Source of the DNA: Phaffia rhodozyma
Lineage: Eukaryota > Basidiomycota > Tremellomycetes > Cystofilobasidiales > Mrakiaceae
Direction: 5' to 3'
Assembly (NCBI GenBank): GCA_014706385.1
Contig: JACGZH010000005.1
Location: 1,794,313-1,858,312, forward strand
DNA length: 64,000 nt
Shown here: positions 41,530-52,326 of the stretch, piece by piece
Numbering within the stretch: the stretch's first letter is position 1
How the letters are laid out: each line of letters starts with the position of its first letter
Notes under the pieces: generated by a model
The model's input: only the letters and a program-made list of their open reading frames with translations
Databases searched by the model: none
What the model was told of the DNA's origin: nothing
Position numbers and translations under genes: made by a program

Positions 41530-41601
41530 GGGATGTTCGTATAATGGTTATTATTCCAGATTTCCATTCTGGAGACAGGTGTTCGATTCACCTACATCTC
41601 A
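41530..41601 (+). tRNA. tRNA-Gly-TCC: tRNA-Gly(TCC), unit 2
   Basis: Unit 2 copy of 31847-31918. Confidence 0.95.
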
Positions 41602-41769
41602 TTTTTGTCATTTTTTTTTTGTGCGCGTGGCGGGGGCGGAGGCGGTGGCAGTACAAGACACTGTGCGGACGGCGGCAAGACTCTGAGGCACACGACCGGG
41701 GCGTGGGAGGGGCTAGTTGGGTGGCGGCGTTGGTGTCTAGGGGTACGGGCCGGGCTGGGGACTATAACC

Positions 41770-41863
41770 GCCCTGTTAGCTCAATCGGTAGAGCGTCAGA
41801 CTCTTACCCAGTCTCTTGACAGTTGGCATCTGAAGGCTGGGGGTTCGACCCCCCCATGGGGCT
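41770..41863 (+). tRNA. tRNA-Lys-CTT: tRNA-Lys(CTT), unit 2
   Basis: Unit 2 copy of 32087-32180, intron retained. Confidence 0.95.
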
Positions 41864-42081
41864 AGCTTCGTTTTTGTGTGTCGGTGTGATTTTTTGTTTC
41901 TGTTTCTGTTTCTGTTTTCGTTCTTTGTGTTTTTGTTTGCTGGCTTGGTGTGCGCTTGGTGGGCCGTCGACGGTGGAAGGGTGCATGGAGGGTTGAACAG
42001 AGGTGAGAGGTGGGTCGGCTGGTGGGTCGCGCGGGCATGTCTGACGATCTGGGCTGGCAGCACGGACAGACAGACACACAC

Positions 42082-42154
42082 GGGGATTTAGCTCAGTTGG
42101 CAGAGCGCAATCTTAGCATGGTTGAGGTCGTGAGTTCGATTCTTACAATCTCCA
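42082..42154 (+). tRNA. tRNA-Ala-AGC: tRNA-Ala(AGC), unit 2
   Basis: Unit 2 copy of 32399-32471. Confidence 0.95.
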
Positions 42155-42358
42155 CTTTTTTGTGTCGTTTTTTTTGTGTTTTTTGGTAGTCTTTTTTTTT
42201 TTTTTTCCGCCCGCTGCCTTTTCTTGCACTCTCTTCTTTCGCTCTGCTCCTCTCGGTCATGCTCCGTCCTGCCCACCACATCACACACCATGTGTTGCAC
42301 CGAGACAGGCCGGCTGCTGCGAGCACACTGGCCGACCGGCCGGACAGGCCTTCATCCA

Positions 42359-42451
42359 GGTGAGGTGGCCGAGTGGTCTAAGGCGCTGTGTTAAGGCTCT
42401 TTCTATGCCCCGCAGTCAGTAATGGCGCGAGTTCGAATCTCGCCCTCATCA
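42359..42451 (+). tRNA. tRNA-Leu-AAG: tRNA-Leu(AAG), unit 2
   Basis: Unit 2 copy of 32676-32768, intron retained. Confidence 0.95.
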
Positions 42452-42622
42452 CTTTTTGTCCGGCCGGCACGGGCCGTGCCTCTCGGGTCTGCCTGGCCGG
42501 GCTGTGCTCTCAGGTGCGGTGCCATGGTAGTATGATGCCACGTTGCAACACTGCCACACCCCCTTGCTGTCTGCCGGTCCGTTTTGGACTGTGGACTGAA
42601 TGAACAGACCGTACAGCATCCA

Positions 42623-42693
42623 ACAGCTGTGGTGAAATGGTATCATTGGTGCTTGCCATGCACTAGGCCGGGGTTCGATTCCCCGCGGTTGTA
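42623..42693 (+). tRNA. tRNA-Gly-GCC: tRNA-Gly(GCC), unit 2
   Basis: Unit 2 copy of 32940-33010. Confidence 0.93.
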
Positions 42694-42884
42694 TCCTTTT
42701 TTTTTCTCGTCCCACACACCGATCGGCTCTGTGCTGGCGGGTGCACATCTGCCGATCGTCCGTGTTCGGTCTCGCCGGCTGGTGCGATGATGGTGTGTGC
42801 TGCCGTTCGGACGAGCAGTGCGTCTGTGCCGACACAGGGGCAGGACACGAAGGACGTACCGACGCGCTCGGTGGACACCAACCG

Positions 42885-42957
42885 TCCTTCTTAGCTCAGT
42901 TGGTAGAGCGCGACACTAGTAATGTCGAGGTCAGTCGTTCAAATCGGCTAGCAGGAA
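42885..42957 (+). tRNA. tRNA-Thr-AGT: tRNA-Thr(AGT), unit 2
   Basis: Unit 2 copy of 33202-33274, including the acceptor mismatch. Confidence 0.93.
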
Positions 42958-43168
42958 CATTCTTCTTTTTTTTTTATTCTCCGTTCATTTCCGTTCATTT
43001 CTTCTTCTTCTTTTTCTGTTGTATCCTTCCCTGTCGTCCCGGCGGGCGTCTGGTCGACGCGTGCTCGTTAGGGTTCCGCACAAAGCAAGCACCACACCAC
43101 ACCACACACCACAAACGACACCACAAACAACACCACAAACAACACCACAAACGCAGGGAAAGCATGCT

Positions 43169-43267
43169 GGTGAAGTGGCCGAGTGGTCTAAGGCGCTGTG
43201 TTTAGGTCTCTCTTCCGAGTCCAGACCGCAGTCAGTAATGGCGCGAGTTCAAATCTCGTCTTCATCA
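43169..43267 (+). tRNA. tRNA-Leu-TAG: tRNA-Leu(TAG), unit 2
   Basis: Unit 2 copy of 33486-33584, intron retained. Confidence 0.95.
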
Positions 43268-43301
43268 TTCCTTTTGTCCCGGCCGGGGGGGCAGGGCAGC
43301 T

Positions 43302-43383
43302 GGGGATTTAGGCTAGTTGGTAAACTGGACGCTTCGCACTGTCGATCATGTGTCATTCCTGGGTTCGATTCCCGGAGTCTCCA
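43302..43383 (+). tRNA. tRNA-Ala-CGC: tRNA-Ala(CGC), unit 2
   Basis: Unit 2 copy of 33619-33700, with the same odd D-arm. Confidence 0.82.
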
Positions 43384-43552
43384 TCTCTTTTTGGTGTGTT
43401 TCGGTGTGTTTTGTTTTATCTTGGCGTATTTGATTTCGTTGCATTTCATATGGCATGTTGTGTGTCGTGTTGTGTGTCGTGTTCTGTGTGTCTTCTCTTG
43501 GTCTGCTGCCCACCGGCTTGTCCTCACCGCTCACCGAGCGGCGTCCATCCAA

Positions 43553-43662
43553 GGCCGTTTGGCGGAGTGGTCTAACGCGGTAGCCTCGAACGAGTCCCCT
43601 CTGTGGGACGACGCGACAGCTACTCTTCTCTGAAGGCGTAGGTTCAAATCCTACAGCGGTCG
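43553..43662 (+). tRNA. tRNA-Ser-CGA: tRNA-Ser(CGA), unit 2
   Basis: Unit 2 copy of 33870-33979, intron retained. Confidence 0.95.
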
Positions 43663-43804
43663 TCCTTTCTCTTTTTCTTTTTGCCCACTTCCGTTCTCTC
43701 TGCCTTCTGTCGCGTCGATCCTTCCTTGCTGTCTGTGTTTGCTGTCTCCGCATGCTCACACCCCGCCAGGCAGACAGACAGACGGGCTGACGGGCTGCCA
43801 TCGT

Positions 43805-43898
43805 GCGTGATTGGTGTAGTGGTATCACGCCAAGTTTGGGCACACTTTCTGCCGTGCACATCTCTTGGAGGTCTTCGGTTCAATCCCGGAATCGCGCC
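43805..43898 (+). tRNA. tRNA-Pro-TGG: tRNA-Pro(TGG), unit 2
   Basis: Unit 2 copy of 34122-34215, intron retained. Confidence 0.95.
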
Positions 43899-44346
43899 TT
43901 TTTGTTCGGCCCGTCTGGGCGGGTGGCGTGGTCGGTGTAGGGTTACTTGCTGTGTCAGTTGCTGTGTTACTTGCTGTGCTACTCATAGGATTACCCGCCA
44001 CATAGCGTCCGCTGTTACCCTATGCTGTGTACTCTTTTTTTTTTTCTTTTTTCTTTTTCCTCTCCCGTTTTTTCTTTGTCCTCTTTTTTCCTCTTTTTTC
44101 CCTTCTTTTTTCCCTTCTTTTCCCTCTTTTCCCTTTTTCTTCTTTTTTCTTCTTTTTTTTCTGTCAACGATAGATGCATCAATATAGAAAGAGAAAAAGA
44201 CATATGGCAGAAAGACAACAGCATAACAATGGCAACACAGTAAAAACATAGCGAGAACACAACGAGAACACAACGAGAACACAACCATGCAATGCAATGC
44301 ACCAGCAACACAGTGTCAACACAACAGAAAGACCAAAACAAAAGAA

Positions 44347-44502
44347 GGCAAAGATCCTCGTAGTCAGACGCCTTACCGCTGGGCCACTCGGCCAGAGCGA
44401 ATGGGTGGTGGGACCACTAGACCAAGACGGGGTTCGAACCCGCGATTTCCTGATGCATACAAGCTGGCAGCCGGCCATGACGACCGTTCCACCATCTTTG
44501 CC
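44347..44502 (-). tRNA. tRNA-Arg-ACG: Permuted tRNA-Arg(ACG), unit 2
   Basis: Unit 2 copy of 34664-34819. The 3' half is 44419-44454, the linker 44394-44418 and the 5' half 44358-44393; no change seen in halves, linker or leader/trailer helix. Confidence 0.82.
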
Positions 44503-44687
44503 TTTAGCTTTCGTCTGGTTGTGTGGATGTATGGCCAAGTGGATGTGTGGGCGTTGGCTCTGCTAGGGTTATCCGAGGCGGTGGGCGTCCGGCCGATCCG
44601 TCCGATCGCCCATCGGATATCGGACGTCGGACGTCGGACGTCGAGCCCCGGAGTACGGAGCCCGGCGGAGAAAAGGCCGTGTCGATC

Positions 44688-44771
44688 GGTCGCCTGGTCT
44701 AGTGGTATGACGCTTGCTTCACATCTCACCCGGTGCGCAATAGGTCGCCAGTTCGATCCTGGCGGTGACCA
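44688..44771 (+). tRNA. tRNA-Val-CAC: tRNA-Val(CAC), unit 2
   Basis: Unit 2 copy of 35005-35088, intron retained. Confidence 0.92.
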
Positions 44772-44995
44772 TGACGTCTTTTTGCCCTCAGCACACGGCC
44801 ACGATGGACAGACCGAGAGAAGCCATCGCAAGATAAGATGCATGATAAGATACACAGCCAGCCGACAGAGATGGCAGATAAGATCGACAGACACGATCGA
44901 TCGGCAAGAAAGAAAGAAAGAAGATAAGATGGCGATAAAGACAAAAGACAAAAGACAAAAGATACAAGATAAAAGCCAGGTCGGCAAAAAGACAA

Positions 44996-45095
44996 GGCGC
45001 GATCCCGGGATTGAACCGAGGACCTCCGTCAGACACGTGTTTCATGCGAGCCAGCAAAGCCCGAAGACGGCGTGATACCACTACACCAATCCCGC
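44996..45095 (-). tRNA. tRNA-Pro-CGG: tRNA-Pro(CGG), unit 2
   Basis: Unit 2 copy of 35313-35412, intron and acceptor G-G mismatch retained. Confidence 0.94.
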
Positions 45096-45173
45096 CAGTG
45101 ATCGCACAGGCCTGGCCGGTCAGTTTGTCGGTCTCCAGCCGGCCGTCCGTCCGTCCGTCCGGGAGGCAAAAGA

Positions 45174-45271
45174 TACTCCATATGAGGTTCGAACTCATGA
45201 TCCTTGTTAAGCACTAGAGGCACGGACGGCAACCTATAAGAACAATGCGATAACCACTTCGCCAATGGAGT
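45174..45271 (-). tRNA. tRNA-Ile-TAT: tRNA-Ile(TAT), unit 2
   Basis: Unit 2 copy of 35491-35588, intron retained. Confidence 0.95.
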
Positions 45272-45454
45272 AAAGGTAAGCGTCGGTGGAAAAAGACGAG
45301 ACATGACAAGACAGGACGAGACAGGACGAGACAGGACGAGACAGGACGAGAGAAGGCCGCACCGGACGGCACACGCCAGACCGGGCCGAGTCCGACAGAA
45401 GACGGCACAGGCGGCAGGAGGGAGGACGGGAAAAAGAGGGCGAAAAAAAAGGAA

Positions 45455-45537
45455 AGGTCCTACTCAGATTCGAACTGGGGATTCGAGAAGGTGAGTCAAT
45501 CAGAATCTCGCGTGATAACCAACTTCACCATAGAACC
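45455..45537 (-). tRNA. tRNA-Gln-CTG: tRNA-Gln(CTG), unit 2
   Basis: Unit 2 copy of 35772-35854, intron retained. Confidence 0.95.
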
Positions 45538-45747
45538 GGTCGTTGTCGGCCTATTGCCCTCGCGAGTCTCGTTCTGGCGGTGTGTCCGCTGGCAAGGGTC
45601 CGTCGGCGCGTGTCCGCTGGCAGGTGTGCTTACATCGCTGGCCGACCTGTCCGCCCGCCGCACGTGGCCCGGCCGGCATGACACGCACGGCCGACCCGAT
45701 ACACACGGCCGACCCGATACACACAGCGGACATCGGAGCAAAAAGCA

Positions 45748-45820
45748 AGCCCAAACGCGGATTTGAACCACGGACCTCACCGTTACGAGCGGCGCACTAT
45801 AACCACTTAGCTATTCGGGC
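45748..45820 (-). tRNA. tRNA-Thr-CGT: tRNA-Thr(CGT), unit 2
   Basis: Unit 2 copy of 36065-36137. Confidence 0.95.
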
Positions 45821-45971
45821 CTGGTGCCCGTCGCCCGGTCGTGTTGTCTCTAAGGGTGTTGGTGTGTCGATGTGTTGGTGTACCGGTGTGGTCAGGACCC
45901 GGCCCACACCGTCCGCTCGGCCAGACGTAGCCCATCGAGGTCGACCGCCGGGGCGGCTGGGCAGTCAACGT

Positions 45972-46058
45972 GCCTGGGTAGTTTAGTGGTAAAACGTAGG
46001 TCTCATACCGTCACCCGAGTGTGATCCTCAGCCGCGAGTTCGATTCTCGCTCTGGGCA
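45972..46058 (+). tRNA. tRNA-Met-CAT: tRNA-Met(CAT) elongator-like, unit 2
   Basis: Unit 2 copy of 36289-36375, with the same weak anticodon stem. Confidence 0.75.
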
Positions 46059-46297
46059 ACTCTTTTTTTTCCTCTTTTGCTGTGTTTCCCATCCTTCCTG
46101 ATGGTTGGTGGGCGGCCGGGCTGGGCCAGGCGGAGGTGCGGTCGGATCCGGCCGTCAGATGGGCTGAGCATGACGGCAGTGGAAGTGGCGGTGGCGGTGG
46201 CGGTGGCGTCGGCAGTGCTGATGACGACGACGACTGCTGCTGCGCAGAGTCCGCTTGGACGAGAATCTATCCGGACAAACGGTGCTGGCACCATACC

Positions 46298-46384
46298 CGC
46301 CGCTTAGCTCATCTGGAAGAGCGTTGGTTTGTAAAGGATACACTTGTTCACCGAAGGCACTCGGTTCGATCCCGAGAGCGGCGA
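46298..46384 (+). tRNA. tRNA-Tyr-GTA: tRNA-Tyr(GTA), unit 2
   Basis: Unit 2 copy of 36609-36695, intron retained. Confidence 0.95.
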
Positions 46385-46606
46385 TCTTGTTTTTTTGCCT
46401 TTTGCTTTTTGTTCTTTTTTGTTCTTTTTTTTCTGCCTTGTGGCTGCTTCCTCTTTGACTGCTAGGGTTCCTGCCTTCGGTCCAGTCCGGTCGCTCTCAC
46501 GCGGCATGCGCACTGTCTCGGCCAGACGGGCGATGCGACCGATGACGTTCTCCCAGCTGCTGCTGCCGATGTAGTGGTCACCGGGGCAGGGCAAGCGATC
46601 ATATCT

Positions 46607-46705
46607 GGCCGATTGGTGTAGTGGCTATCACAGCAGTTTTCGGTACTCGTCCGCAAGGTCGTCTTCGCTCGCTGCTGGTCGTCGGTTCGATCCCGACATC
46701 GGTCT
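46607..46705 (+). tRNA. tRNA-Arg-TCG: tRNA-Arg(TCG), unit 2
   Basis: Unit 2 copy of 36918-37016, intron retained. Confidence 0.87.
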
Positions 46706-46930
46706 AAATGTTCACTTTTTGTGTCCCCCTTTCTTTTTTGCCCTCTTTTTTGCCCTCCTTTTTGCCCTTCTTTTTCTCTGCACGCTCTCTCTGCACTCTG
46801 TTTCTATCGGCCGTTGTGTGGGTCACTGTCTGTCCGACCGGTCTGGCCTGTGTGCGCGTGTCCACCACGGTCGAGCCAGGTCGACACAGTTCCCTGTGGT
46901 GGGGCAGGCAGACGGGCGGGAAAACAAAAA

Positions 46931-47004
46931 AGACCCATACCCGACTTGAACGGATGACCTCAAGATTTGGAATCTTGCGCTGCTACCAACTGAGCTAATG
47001 GGTC
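46931..47004 (-). tRNA. tRNA-Trp-CCA: tRNA-Trp(CCA), unit 2
   Basis: Unit 2 copy of 37243-37316; the downstream A-run is one base shorter. Confidence 0.95.
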
Positions 47005-47161
47005 GCTTGCCCGGGGCCTCCGTGCCCAGAGGGTATGTCGAGCGCCCGGCTGGCTGGCCGTACAGACGGTGGCACCATGCGGCCGGCTTGCAGGCCTCCA
47101 GCACGGACGGCCGGACGGGGGCCAGGGAAAAAACCGAGGGAAAACGAGCAAAAAGACAATG

Positions 47162-47233
47162 TTGCCAAGGCCCGTCTCGATCAGGCGACCTCCGGGTTAT
47201 GAGCCCGGCGCGCTTCCACTGCGCTACTTGGCA
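47162..47233 (-). tRNA. tRNA-iMet-CAT: Initiator tRNA-Met(CAT), unit 2
   Basis: Unit 2 copy of 37474-37545. Confidence 0.95.
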
Positions 47234-47441
47234 TTGATGGGAGACCATGGCTGAGGAGTGTGTATGTGGTGTCGGCCGCAGGTCACGTGCCGGTGTCGAT
47301 GTCAGTGTCGACGTCAGTGTCGATGCCAGTGCCAGCACCAGTGTCATTACCAATGCCAGTGTCAATGCCAGTCACACCATCGACTGGTGCGACCGACGGT
47401 ACACCTGGCCATGGTCTGCCGGGTGGGCCTGACAGTCATCG

Positions 47442-47515
47442 GATCGATTAGCTCAGTTGGTTAGAGCGTGGTGCTAATAACGCCAAGGTCGCGGGTTCGA
47501 CCCCCTCATTGATCA
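47442..47515 (+). tRNA. tRNA-Ile-AAT: tRNA-Ile(AAT), unit 2
   Basis: Unit 2 copy of 37754-37827. Confidence 0.95.
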
Positions 47516-47771
47516 CTTTTTCTTTCTTTTTCTAATTTTCGCCATCTTTTTTTGCCATCTTTTTTGCACCCCTCCTGTTCTCGACCGTTGCGGTCTGTGT
47601 GGCATTGTTGTCGACTGGCACGCTCCATGGTGAGCGATGCAGTGTTGTGACGGTGTGACGATGTGGTGGTGCGGTGGCGACGATGGGAACGCAGATATAC
47701 ACCCGGCTGTGCTGGACAGTGTCCGACCAGACATGGGCCTATGGTGTCTGGGCTGGGCTGGGAGGCATCGT

Positions 47772-47858
47772 GCATGCTTGGTGTAGTGGTATCGCGCCAT
47801 GTTAGGGTCTTTGCGCCTTGTCTCATGGAGGTCCTCAGTTCAATCCTGGGAGCGTGCC
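47772..47858 (+). tRNA. tRNA-Pro-AGG: tRNA-Pro(AGG), unit 2
   Basis: Unit 2 copy of 38084-38170, intron retained. Confidence 0.95.
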
Positions 47859-48067
47859 TTTTTTCCTTTTCCTTTCGTTCTTTGTTTCCTTTTCCCGAGC
47901 GCTTCCTGTCGCTCTTCGTTGTTTTCTGCCACTTTTCACTCACTTTTTGCCACTCTCCGCCACTTTCTCGGCAGCAGACAAGCGATGTGTGCACCCGGTG
48001 GAGACGTCTCTGACGCATGGACAAGCTGTCTGGACAAGGTGTCTGGACACGGATGACAGCCATCAAG

Positions 48068-48139
48068 TCCTCAATTGTCTAACGGCTATGATAACCGCCT
48101 CTCACGCGGTAGGCCCGGGTTCGACTCCCGGTTGGGGAT
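48068..48139 (+). tRNA. tRNA-Glu-CTC: tRNA-Glu(CTC), unit 2
   Basis: Unit 2 copy of 38380-38451. Confidence 0.95.
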
Positions 48140-48377
48140 CTCTCTTTTGGTCTTTTCTTTTGCTCTCGTTTCTTTTTTTCTTTTTTTCTTTTTTTCCTTG
48201 TCCTTCTTTCCTTTCGTCTTTCTGTTTCGTCTTGTTTTTGTATGTCCGTTCTGACCACTGGTATCAGCGCTGGTGTGTGCCTGCGGGTACTGTGTGGTTG
48301 AATGCACGGTATGGGGTGCATGCACCGGCCAGCTGTCCAGCCACCTGGCGAGCGGACGAGGTTGACATCCAACCGAC

Positions 48378-48449
48378 TCTTGGATGGTCTAACGGTTATG
48401 ATTTCCGCCTGTCACGCGGGAGACCGGGGTTCGACTCCCCGTCCGGGAG
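48378..48449 (+). tRNA. tRNA-Asp-GTC: tRNA-Asp(GTC), unit 2
   Basis: Unit 2 copy of 38690-38761. Confidence 0.95.
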
Positions 48450-48836
48450 CACTTTTTGCCTTTTGCTCCTCTCTTTTGTACTTGCATTTGTACTTGCATT
48501 TGTACTTGCATTTGCATTTGCATTTGCATTTGCATCTGTTCTTTCCATTCTCTTTTGCTGTACAGCTGTATGGTTGTCTTGCTTTGTTGTGTTTGTCCGT
48601 CGACGGCCATCGATCGTTATCTTTTTTTCTTTGGTCTGTATGTCTCCTTCTTTTTCTCTTTCTTTTTCTTTTGCTCTCTTTGACGGCGCATGTTTGGCAG
48701 CACACGCTCCGAAAGACGCACCGAGCACAGCACAGCACAGCACAGCACGCCGACACGTGTGCGCTGGGCAGACCAACTGGCTGGATGGCTGTTGAGCACA
48801 GGCTATGGGCAGTCGATCGGCAGACCGAGACCATAC

Positions 48837-48919
48837 GCTGTCTTAATCAAGTGGTCTACGATGAGAGATTAGAAATCTCTTCCTCTTTGAGGGCGCAGGT
48901 TCGAATCCTGCAGACAGCT
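48837..48919 (+). tRNA. tRNA-Ser-AGA: tRNA-Ser(AGA), unit 2
   Basis: Unit 2 copy of 39149-39231. Confidence 0.94.
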
Positions 48920-49137
48920 TTCTTTTGCACCCTGTACTTTGCCACCGTGGCCTTTGCTCTTTTTGCTTTTTTTTTTCTTCTTCTTCTCTTCTGTGCCTTT
49001 GCCTATGTGTGTCTATGGTTGTCGTTCATGTATGCATAGTACGCACACACCGGGCAGCCAGCCCCCAAAAAAAAAGACGGCCACACCATCGAAGCCATCC
49101 TCACTGACACACAGAGCGAGGACCGGAAAAAAAGGGA

Positions 49138-49223
49138 TGCCGTCAGCCTGAATCGAACAGGCGACCTTATGATTGCGGACAGATGTCTTCAGTCATACGC
49201 TCCACCAATTGAGCTATGACGGC
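49138..49223 (-). tRNA. tRNA-Phe-GAA: tRNA-Phe(GAA), unit 2
   Basis: Unit 2 copy of 39450-39535, intron retained. Confidence 0.95.
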
Positions 49224-49418
49224 CGGTGACAGTCAGCGCCGTCCATCAGGCCATGGCCCGTCTGGGTGGCTGTCGGGCCGTCGGACCACTCAGCTGGCAC
49301 TCACTCGGTCGGTCTCAGCCGGGTCGGTGTGTGTGCTGACGCGGCAGGCAAAACATGCTGGGCACTGACCGTCAGCGTGTGCTCTCTGAGTGCTCGGACA
49401 CAGCAGGCGACCATCCCA

Positions 49419-49491
49419 TGCCCTGTAGCTCAGTTGGTAGAGCGTGGAGCTGTTAACTCCAAGGTCTACGGTTCGAGCCCGTACGGGGCAG
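49419..49491 (+). tRNA. tRNA-Asn-GTT: tRNA-Asn(GTT), unit 2
   Basis: Unit 2 copy of 39731-39803; the following minisatellite has one extra 11-mer. Confidence 0.95.
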
Positions 49492-49709
49492 TCTTTTTGT
49501 CGTCTTTTTGTCGTCTTTTTGTCGTCTTTTTGTCGTCTTTTTGTCGTCTTTTTGTCGTCTTTTTGTCTCCTCATTTTTTTTCCCTCTCCCTTTCCTGTGC
49601 AGTACTTCCCCTCTCGTCTTCTGCCGTCCATGAGGTGTGCGTGTTCTTGGTATGTTCTTGCGATGGACATCATCCATCTTCCACCAGCATGCTCGGCCGG
49701 CAAGAAAAA

Positions 49710-49782
49710 AGGAGTCACCCGGGATTGAACCAGGGACCTGCTGGGTTGCAACCAGCCGCAACTACCGCTGTGCTATAACTCC
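49710..49782 (-). tRNA. tRNA-Cys-GCA: tRNA-Cys(GCA), unit 2
   Basis: Unit 2 copy of 40011-40083. Confidence 0.95.
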
Positions 49783-50076
49783 GTATGAGGCTGCCGCGCC
49801 ATCGGACAGATCATCCACAGGCACGCTTGCACACATGCACACAGCACAGTGGCAGCCGCTTTGTCGTCCTGCGATCGAGTAGTGGCAGCTGTGGACGCAA
49901 CATCGCCCGGTGCGACCAGGCCGGCGTCACAGATGCTGCATCTGCACAGAGAAAACAAAAGGAACAAAGGAGCAGAAAAAAGAACAGGAAAAAAGAACAA
50001 GAAAAAAGAGCAAGAAAAAAGAGCAAGAAAAAAGAGCAAGAAAAAAGAGCAAAAAGAACAAAAAGAACAAAAAGAG

Positions 50077-50148
50077 TAGTCGCACCCAGAGTCGAACTGG
50101 GGTCGTGAGTGTGTTAGACTCAAGTGATAACCGTTACACCATGCAACT
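50077..50148 (-). tRNA. tRNA-Val-AAC: tRNA-Val(AAC), unit 2
   Basis: Unit 2 copy of 40378-40449. Confidence 0.95.
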
Positions 50149-50339
50149 CTGATGACTGCCGCTGTCTGCCCAGTATCCTACTCATCGACCAGGCACCGCT
50201 CGCTCCGCCGTCTGCCCGCCCGCCGCTGTGTGTCCATCGGTCGGCCGGCCCATCAGCCCGATCGTGCGACACCGGGACCATGCCTGCCGACAAGCTGGCC
50301 CTCAGACGAGGCAGCCCGGGGAGAAAACAAAAAGGATCG

Positions 50340-50412
50340 TTCCCCATCCGGGAGTCGAACCCGGGTCCTCAGCGTGAAAAGCTGATATCGTAAACCGTTT
50401 GACCAATGAGGA
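50340..50412 (-). tRNA. tRNA-Glu-TTC: tRNA-Glu(TTC), unit 2
   Basis: Unit 2 copy of 40641-40713. Confidence 0.95.
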
Positions 50413-50552
50413 CTAGTACAAGCACGCCGAATCGGTCGACTCGTCTGCAGTCGTCTGCAGTCGTGCGCAGTCGTGTGCAGCCTGCTCCGTCGTGCGGTAG
50501 GCTGTGAGCGGGTGGCCGCCGGTCAGCATGCTTCCGACCGGACGGCAAAAAG

Positions 50553-50624
50553 TGGACCCAGCAGGGATTGAACCCGCGGCCTTTCGCATGCAAAGCGAAT
50601 GTGATACCACTACACCATAAGCCC
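50553..50624 (-). tRNA. tRNA-Ala-TGC: tRNA-Ala(TGC), unit 2
   Basis: Unit 2 copy of 40854-40925. Confidence 0.95.
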
Positions 50625-50803
50625 GTGTGGGATGGAGGCGTGGTGTGTCGGTCGGTGGGGCGAAGTGCGGTGCGGTGCGGTGAGGTGCGGTGCGGTGCGG
50701 TGAGGTGAGGTGAGGTGCGGCGAGGTGAGGTCTGGTATGATGCTATCAGAAACAGAGTCTTGGTTGCAAAACCACACGGAATCTCTCGGCAGGGGGCAAA
50801 AGA

Positions 50804-50885
50804 TGAACAGAGGGGGATTCGAACCCCCGCATCTTGCGATATCAGAACTTGAGTCTGACGCCTTAGACCGCTCGGCCATCTGTCC
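50804..50885 (-). tRNA. tRNA-Leu-CAA: tRNA-Leu(CAA), unit 3
   Basis: Unit 3 copy of 31417-31498. Confidence 0.95.
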
Positions 50886-50972
50886 GGATGGGGTGCGTGA
50901 GGTGTGTGTGGGTGCGGGAGTGTGCGGGAGTGTGGGCGGGGTAGAGCGAGTGCACCCTGCCCGGGCACACAC

Positions 50973-51058
50973 GCCCCGTTGGCAGAATGGTAACGCGTCT
51001 CCTTCCTACTGTCTGGTGAGAGAGGTGAAGATTCTGGGTTCAATCCCCAGGCGGGGTT
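50973..51058 (+). tRNA. tRNA-Arg-CCT: tRNA-Arg(CCT), unit 3
   Basis: Unit 3 copy of 31586-31671, intron retained. Confidence 0.92.
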
Positions 51059-51233
51059 TCTCTTTTTTTGCGGCGGGCGTGGTTGGGGTGTGAGTGGGGT
51101 GTGGTTGGGGTGTGAGTGGGGTGTGAGTGAGAATGTGGGTGTACACGTGAGACGCTTGGTATGCTGGCGGGCTGTAGAGTGTGGACTGTATGCGCAGGGT
51201 ATAGGACTGATGTATGTGGACCCTCCCATCAAG

Positions 51234-51305
51234 GGGATGTTCGTATAATGGTTATTATTCCAGATTTCCATTCTGGAGACAGGTGTTCGATTCACCTACA
51301 TCTCA
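51234..51305 (+). tRNA. tRNA-Gly-TCC: tRNA-Gly(TCC), unit 3
   Basis: Unit 3 copy of 31847-31918. Confidence 0.95.
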
Positions 51306-51473
51306 TTTTTGTCATTTTTTTTTTGTGCGCGTGGCGGGGGCGGAGGCGGTGGCAGTACAAGACACTGTGCGGACGGCGGCAAGACTCTGAGGCACACGAC
51401 CGGGGCGTGGGAGGGGCTAGTTGGGTGGCGGCGTTGGTGTCTAGGGGTACGGGCCGGGCTGGGGACTATAACC

Positions 51474-51567
51474 GCCCTGTTAGCTCAATCGGTAGAGCGT
51501 CAGACTCTTACCCAGTCTCTTGACAGTTGGCATCTGAAGGCTGGGGGTTCGACCCCCCCATGGGGCT
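51474..51567 (+). tRNA. tRNA-Lys-CTT: tRNA-Lys(CTT), unit 3
   Basis: Unit 3 copy of 32087-32180, intron retained. Confidence 0.95.
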
Positions 51568-51785
51568 AGCTTCGTTTTTGTGTGTCGGTGTGATTTTTTG
51601 TTTCTGTTTCTGTTTCTGTTTTCGTTCTTTGTGTTTTTGTTTGCTGGCTTGGTGTGCGCTTGGTGGGCCGTCGACGGTGGAAGGGTGCATGGAGGGTTGA
51701 ACAGAGGTGAGAGGTGGGTCGGCTGGTGGGTCGCGCGGGCATGTCTGACGATCTGGGCTGGCAGCACGGACAGACAGACACACAC

Positions 51786-51858
51786 GGGGATTTAGCTCAG
51801 TTGGCAGAGCGCAATCTTAGCATGGTTGAGGTCGTGAGTTCGATTCTTACAATCTCCA
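51786..51858 (+). tRNA. tRNA-Ala-AGC: tRNA-Ala(AGC), unit 3
   Basis: Unit 3 copy of 32399-32471. Confidence 0.95.
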
Positions 51859-52062
51859 CTTTTTTGTGTCGTTTTTTTTGTGTTTTTTGGTAGTCTTTTT
51901 TTTTTTTTTTCCGCCCGCTGCCTTTTCTTGCACTCTCTTCTTTCGCTCTGCTCCTCTCGGTCATGCTCCGTCCTGCCCACCACATCACACACCATGTGTT
52001 GCACCGAGACAGGCCGGCTGCTGCGAGCACACTGGCCGACCGGCCGGACAGGCCTTCATCCA

Positions 52063-52155
52063 GGTGAGGTGGCCGAGTGGTCTAAGGCGCTGTGTTAAGG
52101 CTCTTTCTATGCCCCGCAGTCAGTAATGGCGCGAGTTCGAATCTCGCCCTCATCA
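52063..52155 (+). tRNA. tRNA-Leu-AAG: tRNA-Leu(AAG), unit 3
   Basis: Unit 3 copy of 32676-32768, intron retained. Confidence 0.95.
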
Positions 52156-52326
52156 CTTTTTGTCCGGCCGGCACGGGCCGTGCCTCTCGGGTCTGCCTGG
52201 CCGGGCTGTGCTCTCAGGTGCGGTGCCATGGTAGTATGATGCCACGTTGCAACACTGCCACACCCCCTTGCTGTCTGCCGGTCCGTTTTGGACTGTGGAC
52301 TGAATGAACAGACCGTACAGCATCCA

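Larger units (their letters stand above)
41029..50732 (+). repeat. tRNA array unit 2 (9704 bp)
   Basis: Same 34 genes in the same order and orientation as unit 1. It differs by +6 nt in a GTGGCG repeat (about 46195), -1 A before tRNA-Trp, +11 nt in the 39804-type minisatellite and +5 nt in the junction pentamer repeat. Confidence 0.97.
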
